DNA of 64,000 nt from Paralysiella testudinis (GTDB taxonomy: Bacteria; Pseudomonadota; Gammaproteobacteria; Burkholderiales; Neisseriaceae). The translations under genes were made by a program, and so were the position numbers. This document shows positions 45,083 through 52,769 of this stretch, one piece after another. The notes under the pieces were generated by a model, which had not been told where the DNA came from, did not search any database, and worked only from the letters and a program-made list of their open reading frames with translations. Numbering within the stretch: position 1 is the first letter of the stretch; the number at the start of each line of letters is the position of its first letter. The stretch spans positions 2,439,385-2,503,384 of the forward strand of contig NZ_CP069798.1 in assembly GCF_016894345.1 (NCBI RefSeq), given 5' to 3'.

Positions 45083-45790
45083 TTATTTCTTATCCGACAA
45101 GGCCTCTTTCACCACTTCCACGCTGGTATGGCGCACGTCGATGCCTTTGGCCAAGTACACCACATGCTCGGCAATATTCACCGCATGGTCGCCCACGCGT
45201 TCGATGGCTTTATTCATAAACATCAAATCGATTGAGGTGCTGATGGTGCGCGGGTCTTCCATCATATAGGTTACCCGGCTGCGGGTGCTGCTGCGGTAGT
45301 CGTGATCCAGCTGTTTGTCGGCCTCAATCAACTCCAGCAAAGCGGAGGTATCGATGCGGGCAAAGGCGTCCAGCGCACGGCGCAGCATGGGGATAGTTTG
45401 GCCGCACATGCGGTTGAAATCATAAAAATCGCTGGCCACGGCACGCGAATGGTCGATAAGCTCATGTGCTTTGAGCGCGGCTTTTTTGATTTCGTCGCCA
45501 ATGCGCTCCAAGTCCACAATCACCCGGCTCACGGTGAGCACCAAGCGCAAATCACCGGCGGCGGGCTGGCGGCGGGCAATAATCAATTGGCACTCTTCAT
45601 CGATTTTCACTTCCATGCCATTGATGACACTGTCTGACTCAATTACCGGCTTTAATTCCGCCCCTTGCATGCCCAGCAAGGCGTTTAGCGTGTCGGTGAG
45701 CTGCTTTTCCACCATGCCGCCCATTTGCATCACTGCGGTGCGCACGTTTTCCAGTTCGATATTAAACTGGCTCGAAATATGTTCGGACAT
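45083..45790 (-). CDS. phoU: Phosphate transport regulator PhoU
   Basis: PhoU links the Pst phosphate transporter to the PhoR sensor and limits phosphate uptake. The 235-residue protein is made of two three-helix PhoU repeats (about 15-105 and 120-215), with the family metal motifs ERIGDEIKK and ERVGDHAVNIAE. pstSCAB and phoBR are not adjacent here. No Pho box was identified in the 80 bases between this gene and the next upstream gene. Confidence 0.93.
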   Translation of the reverse strand: MSEHISSQFNIELENVRTAVMQMGGMVEKQLTDTLNALLGMQGAELKPVIESDSVINGMEVKIDEECQLIIARRQPAAGDLRLVLTVSRVIVDLERIGDEIKKAALKAHELIDHSRAVASDFYDFNRMCGQTIPMLRRALDAFARIDTSALLELIEADKQLDHDYRSSTRSRVTYMMEDPRTISTSIDLMFMNKAIERVGDHAVNIAEHVVYLAKGIDVRHTSVEVVKEALSDKK

Positions 45791-45872
45791 ACCGTAATCC
45801 CATCATCATTGACAAGTAAATACCCGCATTATACGCACCGAGTGTGACAGAAAATTGACAAGCCGCGCGCCA

Positions 45873-46808
45873 TTAGCGCGATTGCTCCTGCTTGATTTGC
45901 CGCATGATGTGCGCCAAGTTGTGTTGCAGCACTTCTGCCACCGTGGCCGGTATTTCCGCCAACAGTTGCTGCTGCAATTGCGACACCAGCTGGGCGGTTT
46001 GCTTTTGCACCGCCACCCGCACCATGCCCGCCATGGCATCGGCCAAATGCGGACGCAGCTTTTCGTCCAGCCGCGCCAGTAAATCCGTTTCCGACAAACA
46101 CAGCACCGCCCGGCCATGCACGCCTTGCGGCTCAATCACATGCAGATGAACCTCAATCGGGGCAACGGCAGATGCGGCGGTGCTGGTGTTTTCAGATGCT
46201 TCAGCCATCGCAGCCGCTGTTTGGTGTTGCGCAGCTTCAGGTGGCGCTGTTTCGAGCTGCGCCGGTGCCGATAAAATTTCGGCTTCCTCAGTTTGCGCAT
46301 TCAAGCGCACCACGCAGCCGGCGGGTGTGTCGGCACTGGCATATTGCAAACATTCCTGCGCCGCCAGCCAGTCTTCTTGCAACAGCACGGCGGTGTCGTT
46401 TAAGGCGGCTTGTTGCTGCTCGGCGGCCAAGCTGGTTTGGTGTTGCCATTGTTGCAAATAGGCGCGGTATACCCGTTCGCGCTGCACCGGATCGAGTAAT
46501 TCGGGCGCAGGCTCGGCCACCGGTGTGCGTTCGGCAGCTTGGGGATGATGGCGAGTATCGCGGCGGATGGCACTTCTGCCGCTCGCGGCCACCACCGATG
46601 TCGTGGCAAAAATATCGTCTATCGGCAAGGTGGGGCTGCTTTGCCGCTGTTTGGTTTGACGCAGGCGCTCAAGACGGCGCTCCCAGTCGGCGGTGTCATC
46701 ATCGGTATGGGCATGATGCGTACTAGAAGATGTATTGCCGTGTGCCACCGGTGCGTCTTCTTCCAGCGTAAACACCATGCTTTGGCTGTGTAATGGTTTT
46801 TGATTCAA
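45873..46808 (-). CDS. Unknown 311-residue protein with amphipathic C-terminal helices
   Basis: I do not recognise this protein. It starts with TTG at 46808 behind a good AGGAGG site; the first ATG would be ten codons later. Residues 1-120 are polar and probably disordered (His/Asp/Ser-rich, HHAHTDDD). The middle has a helical Gln-rich stretch (about 115-155) and an Ala/Glu-rich linker (about 175-215). The last 70 residues (LLARLDEKLRPHLADAMAG onward) are strongly amphipathic helix. Disordered linker plus C-terminal oligomerising helices recall scaffold proteins such as PopZ, but there is no direct evidence. Confidence 0.6.
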   Translation of the reverse strand: MNQKPLHSQSMVFTLEEDAPVAHGNTSSSTHHAHTDDDTADWERRLERLRQTKQRQSSPTLPIDDIFATTSVVAASGRSAIRRDTRHHPQAAERTPVAEPAPELLDPVQRERVYRAYLQQWQHQTSLAAEQQQAALNDTAVLLQEDWLAAQECLQYASADTPAGCVVRLNAQTEEAEILSAPAQLETAPPEAAQHQTAAAMAEASENTSTAASAVAPIEVHLHVIEPQGVHGRAVLCLSETDLLARLDEKLRPHLADAMAGMVRVAVQKQTAQLVSQLQQQLLAEIPATVAEVLQHNLAHIMRQIKQEQSR

Positions 46809-47025
46809 AATGGCCTCCTACTGTTGGCTTGTTGCGCCGGCCTAAAATAATGGCTGCCTGAATAATATTGCCTTGTCTTAATGGGCGGATTATAGCCTAC
46901 ATCGATACGGTTACGGCATACCGCCTAACCGTAGCTGCGCTTTATATTTCAGGCAGCCTTGAGCGGCAGTTGCGCCACTTCATGGTAAACTGCGGCTCTT
47001 TGATGCCGATGCCACGGAGCGCAAT

Positions 47026-47274
47026 ATGAGCGAAAACGAACAAAAACTGGATTATCTGGAAGAAGCACAAGAAGTGCTGCGCATGCAAAACCGTGTGCTG
47101 GCCACGGCTTTAAAAGGCCTGATTCGCGCCCTGCCCGCCGAAATCGCCCAAGAAGCAGTGGAGTCGATTCAATTGGCGTTTGAAGACGAGCTGGCCGAAT
47201 TGCAATACGACAATAGCCCGCACACCGATTTGTTTCATGATGTCACTTATGCTTTTTTCCGCGAAAAACAGTAA
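47026..47274 (+). CDS. Small conserved-looking helical protein of unknown function
   Basis: An 82-residue acidic protein, MSENEQKLDYLEEAQEVL at the start, predicted mostly helical with a possible short coiled coil (about 5-35). A GGAG site precedes the ATG by eight bases, and codon use matches the neighbours. No membrane segment, signal peptide or metal motif is visible. It resembles SlyX only in size. The stop codon is directly followed by a Correia-like element. Confidence 0.6.
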   Translation: MSENEQKLDYLEEAQEVLRMQNRVLATALKGLIRALPAEIAQEAVESIQLAFEDELAELQYDNSPHTDLFHDVTYAFFREKQ

Positions 47275-47421
47275 TATAGCAAAGAAACTAAATAATCCTA
47301 CAGCGTTGGCTCACCTTAGCGCTATGCGAACGATTTTGTAAGGTGCTAAAGCACCAACAAAAATCTGTTCCGTACCACTTGTACTGTCTGCGGCTCAGCT
47401 CAAAGAGAACGATTTACTAAG

Positions 47422-48430
47422 TGTTTAGTCCCTGAATTTTATGGAGTATCATTACCCCAATTAAAAGAGACCGACTTATGGCAAGCATATTGCATGGTAA
47501 CGCCAAGACTACGCCTAGAATCAGAAAAGAAATACAAGAGTCTGAAGAGAGCATCGCAGCGTTAGCTAAAAATACAATATTAATTTCAAAACCGTTCTCT
47601 ACTGGAAACACGCAGATTCGGTCGAAGATAAAAAGTCCGGCCCCAAAACCCGCCCCAGCGTGTTGACCGAATTGGAGCAGCAGGCAATCTGTACCGTCCG
47701 GCGACATCTGCGGCTGTCATTGGACGAGCTGTATATCATCTTCAAGCCCAATATTCCAAAGCTGAGCCGCTCCAATCTGCACCGGTGCTTGCAACATCAC
47801 GGATTGTCGCGCTTACCCAAGAATGAATCCGATGGCCAAAAAGGTAAAAAACATTCAAACAATATCCGGTTGGCTTTGTCCATATCGACATCACCGAGGT
47901 GCGTTGTGAAACCGGCAAGCTGTACCTGTTTGTCGCCATCGACCGCAAAACCAAATATGTTTATGCAGAACTTCATCCGCGTATGACGCAGAAAACCGCC
48001 GTTTCTTTTCTGCGCAACCTACAACAAGATTGTGTGTTTAAAATCACCCATATCCTAACGGACAACGGTGCGCAGTTTACCTACAACTTGCTGAGCCAAG
48101 CACAACGGCCTGATAAGGAGCATCCGTTTGACGAGCTTTGCCGGCATTTGGGCATTGAGCACCGTACCACGAAATTCCGTCATCCATGGACGAACGGGCA
48201 GGTGGAGATTACCAACAAGATGCTGAAAGAGGTAACGGTCAAACGCTTCCACTATGAGCATCCTGACGAACTTAAACGGCACTTGATGGTATTTTTGCTG
48301 TATTACAACCATCAACGCCCCTTACGGTCGTTGAAGTACAAAACGCCTTGGCAGGCTTTGGAAGATTGCTATAATCTAGAGCCTGAATTGTTTCGTGAAA
48401 ATCCATTCCAGAAGATTATGGGTCTTAACA
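47422..48430 (+). mobile_element. IS481-family insertion sequence (about 1009 bp)
   Basis: The ends TGTTTAGTCCC and (inverted) TGTTAAGACCC match at most positions. The element is flanked by the 6-base direct repeat ACTAAG (47416-47421 and 48431-48436), taken as the target duplication. Inside is one transposase broken by two frameshifts. Confidence 0.8.
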
Positions 48431-48435
48431 ACTAA
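47478..48435 (+). pseudogene. IS481-type transposase with two frameshifts
   Basis: Three frames join into one IS481-like transposase. The N-terminal HTH part starts MASILHGNAKTTPRIRKEIQ. The middle piece has the second HTH (LSRSNLHRCLQHHGLSRLP), and the C-terminal piece (to 48435) has the DDE catalytic domain with HILTDNGAQFT and the late HRTTKFRHPWTNGQVE. Both breaks (near 47565 and 47848) are one missing A in an A-run. The stop TAA falls inside the target duplication ACTAAG. Probably inactive unless ribosomes slip at both A-runs. Confidence 0.82.
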
Positions 48436-48503
48436 GGTACTGAAGCACCCAGTAAATCAGTTCCGCCTTGTATGATTTATTTATTTTCTTGGCTATGCCA
48501 TCC

Positions 48504-48542
48504 ATAAAAAAATCCCGGCCAATGGCTGGGATTTTTTTATGG
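48504..48542 (-). terminator. Intrinsic terminator after ETF-QO
   Basis: AAAAAAATCCC pairs with GGGATTTTTTT around GGCCAATGGCT on the minus strand, 13 bases after the stop. Confidence 0.8.
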
Positions 48543-48554
48543 ATGCCTTTCGGC

Positions 48555-50210
48555 TTACATCTCGGCATAATTCGGCCCGCCCGCCCCTTCCGGCACCGTC
48601 CAGTTGATGTTTTGGGTGGGGTCTTTGATGTCGCAGGTTTTGCAGTGCACGCAGTTTTGAGCGTTGATTTGCAAATGCGGCTGGCCGTTTTCTTCCACGA
48701 TTTCATACACCGCCGCCGGGCAATAGCGGGTTTCCGGGCTGGCATATTCGCGGTAGTTGATGTCGATGGCCACGCCCGGCGTTTTCAGCTGCAAATGCGC
48801 TGGTTGGTTTTCTTCGTGGTTGGTGCCCGACAAAAACACGCTGGAGAGGCGGTCGAAGGTGAGCTTGCCGTCCGGTTTCGGATAATCAATCGGCTGGCAG
48901 TCTTTGGCTTTTTTCAGGCTGCCGTGATCGGTGCCGTGGTGTTTCAGCGTCCACGGGGCTTTGCCTTTGAAAATATATTCGTCAATCGCACCATAGGCCA
49001 AGGCCGGGAACAAGCCCCATTTGAATGCGGGGCGGATATTGCGCACGCCGTGCAATTCGTCGTACAGCCAGCTGGCTTTAAACAAGGCCGGGTAGCGGCC
49101 GGCTTCAACGCTGCTGTCGTAGGCTTCTTGCGGCTCAACCAGCACGCCAAACACCGCTTCGGCGGCCAACATGCCCGATTTCATTGCCGTGTGGGTACCT
49201 TTGATGCGCGGCACATTCAGAAAACCGGCGGCATCGCCCACCAATACACCACCGGGAAAGGTGAGCTTGGGCAGGCTTTGAATGCCGCCTTCGCTCAGGG
49301 CACGTGCACCGTAGGCAATGCGGCGGCCGCCTTCAAAAATGGGGCGGATGGCCGGATGGGTTTTGTAGCGTTGGAATTCTTCAAACGGCGATAAATAAGG
49401 GTTTTGATAGTCCAAACCCACCACCATGCCCACCGCCACTTTGTTGTCGTCTAAATGGTATAAAAAAGTGCCGCCGTAGGTTTGGCTGTCTATCGGCCAG
49501 CCGATGGTGTGGGTAACCGAGCCGGGGCGTGATTGCGCCGGATCGATTTCCCATAATTCTTTAATGCCGATGCCGTAGGTTTGCGGCTGGCTGTCTTTAG
49601 CCAAGGCAAAGCGTTCAATCAGTTGTTTACTCAACGAGCCGCGGCAGCCTTCGGAAAAAATGGTTTGTTGCGCCAGCAAGGCCATGCCCGGCTGATGGCT
49701 GTCGGTGGGTTGGCCGTCTTTACCGATGCCCATATCACCGGTGGCAATGCCTTTCACCGAGCCGTCGGCGTGATACAACACTTCGGCGGCAGCAAAGCCG
49801 GGGTAGATTTCCACGCCCATGCCTTCGGCCTGCTCGGCCAACCAGCGGCACAATAGCCCCAAACTGATGATGTAGTTGCCTTCGTTGTGAAAGCTCGGCG
49901 GTGTGGGCAGCTTAATGGCTTTTTCGCGGGTGAGGTATTCAAAGCGGTCGGAGGTGACTTTGCGGGTGAGCGGTGCGCCCAGCGCCGCCCAATCGGGCAG
50001 CAATTCGGTGAGCGATTTGGGATCAATCACCGCGCCGGACAAAATATGCGCCCCCACTTCGGAGCCTTTTTCCACAATACACACGCTGATGTCGCGCTCT
50101 TCTTGCGCTGCCAGCTGTTTGAGCTTGATGGCGGCACTGAGCCCGGCGGGGCCGGCGCCCACAATCACCACATCGTATTGCATGCTGTCGCGTTCAATGG
50201 TTTCGGTCAT
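48555..50210 (-). CDS. Electron transfer flavoprotein-ubiquinone oxidoreductase
   Basis: ETF-QO passes electrons from ETF (fatty acid, amino acid and one-carbon dehydrogenases) to ubiquinone. The 551-residue membrane-associated protein has the FAD motif VGAGPAGLSAA (18-28), a GDAAGFLNVPRIKGTHTA segment (about 320-337) and a C-terminal 4Fe-4S domain with CPAAVYE and NCVHCKTCDIKDP. The etfAB genes are not adjacent. It is monocistronic between a terminator and a 380-base gap shared with the lipoprotein gene promoter. Confidence 0.93.
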   Translation of the reverse strand: MTETIERDSMQYDVVIVGAGPAGLSAAIKLKQLAAQEERDISVCIVEKGSEVGAHILSGAVIDPKSLTELLPDWAALGAPLTRKVTSDRFEYLTREKAIKLPTPPSFHNEGNYIISLGLLCRWLAEQAEGMGVEIYPGFAAAEVLYHADGSVKGIATGDMGIGKDGQPTDSHQPGMALLAQQTIFSEGCRGSLSKQLIERFALAKDSQPQTYGIGIKELWEIDPAQSRPGSVTHTIGWPIDSQTYGGTFLYHLDDNKVAVGMVVGLDYQNPYLSPFEEFQRYKTHPAIRPIFEGGRRIAYGARALSEGGIQSLPKLTFPGGVLVGDAAGFLNVPRIKGTHTAMKSGMLAAEAVFGVLVEPQEAYDSSVEAGRYPALFKASWLYDELHGVRNIRPAFKWGLFPALAYGAIDEYIFKGKAPWTLKHHGTDHGSLKKAKDCQPIDYPKPDGKLTFDRLSSVFLSGTNHEENQPAHLQLKTPGVAIDINYREYASPETRYCPAAVYEIVEENGQPHLQINAQNCVHCKTCDIKDPTQNINWTVPEGAGGPNYAEM

Positions 50211-50483
50211 GGCGGTTCCTTAAATTCCCTTGCGGTTTTAATGTTTTTATCATGGTGTAAGAACGAGCCTGCTGATGCTTTAGGCTGCCTGAAACATCAT
50301 CAACTTCTGAACAATTATAGCCAATTTGCCGATGTGCTTGGGCGGCAAAACCGAATAAATGCCCTATAAAACCAATTACAATGATGTTTTTATTCTTTCA
50401 GGCAGCCTGTATACGGAAGATGGTGTATTCAAGCTCAATCGGCTTATTCAAGCTTCGTTATTTATTAAATATTTAAATTGATA

Positions 50484-50514
50484 TTGACATTACAAAAAAA
50501 AAAAACAATATACT
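50484..50514 (+). promoter_or_regulatory. Promoter with A12 tract in the spacer (possibly phase-variable)
   Basis: TTGACA (50484-50489) and TATACT (50509-50514) are separated by 19 bases, of which 50494-50505 are twelve As. Loss of one or two As would give the ideal 18 or 17 base spacing. Transcription would start near 50521, about 70 bases before the lipoprotein ATG. Confidence 0.6.
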
Positions 50515-50589
50515 TCTGCTGCATGTACTTTTTCTGTATTAACAAAAGCGCCTGCACTCCCTTAAAACTCACCTGACAAGGACATCATA

Positions 50590-50922
50590 ATGAAAAAAAC
50601 AGCGCTAATTTTGGCCACTTTGTTTTCTCTAACGGCTTGCGGCGGCGGCAAACTGCCCTCCAGTTGCGTTGATGCTTTAAAGGGCTTTGCCGCTTTGGAC
50701 GATGCTCAAAAAAAACAACTCAGTATGGTAACCACAATGCGCTTAAAAGCGGTTCTGCGCCAAGGCAATGGCGATGTCGACAAGGCCATTGACGTATGGA
50801 AAACAACCGTAGAAGCACAATATGAAGCCGTCAGCAAACAAAAAGGCAGCAAAACCGCCGATTTACTTATAAGCCAAAGCGAGCAGCAATGCGAGGAATG
50901 GAAAAAAGAAATCAAAAAATAA
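50590..50922 (+). CDS. Small lipoprotein of unknown function
   Basis: A 110-residue lipoprotein with a signal peptide MKKTALILATLFSLTAC; lipobox LTAC places the lipidated cysteine at 17, followed by GGGK. The mature part is helical and Lys/Gln-rich, with two cysteines (Cys26 and Cys101, in SSCVDAL and QQCEEW) that may form a disulfide. AAGGA precedes the ATG. Its promoter has a poly-A spacer (see 50484-50514), so expression may vary between cells. No family was recognised. Confidence 0.78.
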   Translation: MKKTALILATLFSLTACGGGKLPSSCVDALKGFAALDDAQKKQLSMVTTMRLKAVLRQGNGDVDKAIDVWKTTVEAQYEAVSKQKGSKTADLLISQSEQQCEEWKKEIKK

Positions 50923-50934
50923 TTAAACCCAATC

Positions 50935-50989
50935 AGGCTGCCTGAAAGTGCCTTTTGGCTTCACAGAAGCTTCGCTTTCAGGCAGCCTT
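50935..50989 (+). terminator. Wide inverted DUS pair after the lipoprotein gene
   Basis: AGGCTGCCTGAAAG and CTTTCAGGCAGCCT enclose about 27 bases that include GAAGCTTC. Likely terminator. Confidence 0.5.
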
Positions 50990-51028
50990 GTTTATCATTG
51001 CATTCAAACCATAGAAACCAAGCACATC

Positions 51029-51349
51029 ATGAGCACCCAAACCGATATTCTGAGCATCAATCAAATCCAGCTATTGCTGTCGGAAAAGCGCACGGCGCTG
51101 TCGGTGATGCGCACCGGCATTGCCATTCTGGCTTTGCCGCTGTCGATTTTCAGCGCGCTGATTGCCACCTCCAAAATGTACACCATTTCCGATGTGTGGC
51201 TACCGCTGGCGCTGGTGAGCGGGGTGAATTTGTCGCTGTTGGCTTTTTCGGCGTATTTGATTATCCATTCACTGCAACGCATGCGTCATTACGACTGCCG
51301 GATTGCCGCCATCAAGCAAAACCATCCAGCTTTAAAGAATTTGGTTTGA
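51029..51349 (+). CDS. DUF202-like small membrane protein
   Basis: A 106-residue protein with a soluble N-terminus ending in the DUF202-like motif EKRTALSVMRTGIAILALPL, then two membrane helices (about 27-46 and 57-80) and a basic C-terminus (LQRMRHYDCRIAAIK). DUF202 proteins have unknown function; vacuolar relatives bind polyphosphate machinery. ATG 51029 was chosen because earlier in-frame starts read through the DUS hairpin. It is between two DUS terminators and so is monocistronic. Confidence 0.65.
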   Translation: MSTQTDILSINQIQLLLSEKRTALSVMRTGIAILALPLSIFSALIATSKMYTISDVWLPLALVSGVNLSLLAFSAYLIIHSLQRMRHYDCRIAAIKQNHPALKNLV

Positions 51350-51356
51350 ATGAATT

Positions 51357-51395
51357 AAAAGGCTGCCTGAACATGAATCATGCTTTCAGGCAGCC
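51357..51395. terminator. Inverted DUS pair between convergent genes
   Basis: AAGGCTGCCTGAA and its inverted copy surround CATGAATCATGC. It ends the DUF202-like gene; the minus-strand carboxypeptidase stop lies 34 bases to the right. Confidence 0.55.
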
Positions 51396-51428
51396 TGAAA
51401 GCGGTTTTGTGTATTCAACCAAGGCAAA

Positions 51429-52574
51429 TCAGGCAAACAAGCCTTTCACCCACAGCACCAAGCCATCCCACAAGCGGCCAAACCAGCCCGCTTCCGGCAC
51501 ATCAGCCAATGCCACCACTTCTTTTTCGGCTACGACTTGTTCGCCATCCATCAGCTTCAGCGTACCCAATACACGGCCTTTGGCAATCGGCGCCACCACT
51601 GGCTGCACGGTTTCCAGCACCGGCTTCAGATTTTTGGCGCTGCCTTGCGGCACGCTCACATAAGCATCGCGCAAAAAGCCCACGCCCACGGTGCTGCTTT
51701 TGCCTTTATACACCTTCACATCGGTAATCGATTCGTTGGCATTATAAAGCTTGGGCGTATCAAAAAATTGCAGCGCCCAGTTGAGCAGCTTGCTGCTTTC
51801 AGTGGCGCGCGCTTCCGGGCTTTCGGTGCCCACCACCACGGAAATTACGCGGCGGCCATTGCGGTTGCTCGACGCCACCAAATTATAGCCCGCGCTGCTG
51901 GTGTGGCCGGTTTTCAGGCCGTCTACGCTCGGGTCGCGGTAGAGTAAGAGATTGCGGTTGGGCTGGTTGATGTTGTTGTAGGCAAAAGATTTAAGCGAGT
52001 AAATCGGGTAGTACTGCGGATAGTCGCGGATAATCGCATTGGCCAAGATGGCTAAATCGGCCACCGAAGTGAGGTGTTGCGGCCCGGGCAAGCCGGTGCT
52101 GTTGTCAAAATGGGTGTTGGTCATGCCCAAGCGTTTGGCTTCGGCATTCATGATTTGCGCAAAACCTTCTTCACTGCCGCCGATGGCTTCGGCCAAAGTA
52201 ACTGCCGCATCGTTGCCCGATTGCACAATCAGGCCTTTGAGCAAATCGTCGACACTGGCCGGTTTTTTGGGGTCCAAAAACATGCGCGAGCCTTCGCTGC
52301 GCCAGCCTTTATCGGAAACGGTGAGCATTTGATCGGGCTTCAGCCGCCCTTCACTCAGGGCTTTGAAACTTAGGTAAGCGGTCATCAGCTTGGTGAGCGA
52401 GGCAGGCTCTACTTGGTCGTGCAGGCCCTTGCTGGCCAGCACTTGGCCGCTTTGGGCATCTTCAATAATATAGGCAGCGGCAGCCACTTCGGGCGGCTGC
52501 GGCACGGTGGCGGCCACAGCCATGCCGGTGATGGCAATCAGGCTTAGGGCGGCAACGTTTTTAATCATGCTCAT
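51429..52574 (-). CDS. dacC: D-alanyl-D-alanine carboxypeptidase (PBP5/6 type)
   Basis: The enzyme trims the terminal D-Ala from peptidoglycan stem peptides. The 381-residue protein has a signal peptide (about 1-22), the three active-site motifs SLTK, SGN (in VQSGNDAAVT) and KTG (in DGLKTGHTSSAGYN), then a beta-rich C-terminal PBP5 domain. It ends in an amphipathic helix GRLWDGLVLWVKGLFA that would anchor it to the inner membrane. ATG at 52574 fits the signal peptide; the frame extends upstream to 52661 without family similarity. The paralogue letter is uncertain. Confidence 0.9.
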   Translation of the reverse strand: MSMIKNVAALSLIAITGMAVAATVPQPPEVAAAAYIIEDAQSGQVLASKGLHDQVEPASLTKLMTAYLSFKALSEGRLKPDQMLTVSDKGWRSEGSRMFLDPKKPASVDDLLKGLIVQSGNDAAVTLAEAIGGSEEGFAQIMNAEAKRLGMTNTHFDNSTGLPGPQHLTSVADLAILANAIIRDYPQYYPIYSLKSFAYNNINQPNRNLLLYRDPSVDGLKTGHTSSAGYNLVASSNRNGRRVISVVVGTESPEARATESSKLLNWALQFFDTPKLYNANESITDVKVYKGKSSTVGVGFLRDAYVSVPQGSAKNLKPVLETVQPVVAPIAKGRVLGTLKLMDGEQVVAEKEVVALADVPEAGWFGRLWDGLVLWVKGLFA

Positions 52575-52769
52575 GGCGTATCGGCAATCCATTTTTTGGG
52601 TTTTGCACCGCAGGCACGAATGTCTGCAGCTGGGGTAAAGGGCAGAATTATAGCCGCTCAAGCCACGCTTGCTAAGCGTTTAACTTGATTTTGCTTGCAC
52701 ATCGGCAAGGTGCGCGTTATTGTGGCTGCTTGTCATTGATGCAGTGCAACCAAAACAGTTCCTATCCTC

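Larger units (their letters stand above)
47275..48496. repeat. Chimeric Correia-like element interrupted by an IS481
   Basis: The left end TATAGCAAAGAAACTAAA starts right after the TAA of the upstream gene. The right end, read inward, is ATAGCCAAGAAAATAAAT (48496 back). The left arm already runs through the core (GTACTGTCTGCGGCTC) before a second internal segment (CTCAAAGAGAACGATTTAC) begins, so it looks like two fused elements. The IS lies at 47422-48430. Confidence 0.7.

Noticed and set aside
47026-47274. SlyX as identity of the 82-residue protein
   Set aside because: Only length and acidity agree; the SlyX heptad pattern and PPPHY-type end are missing.
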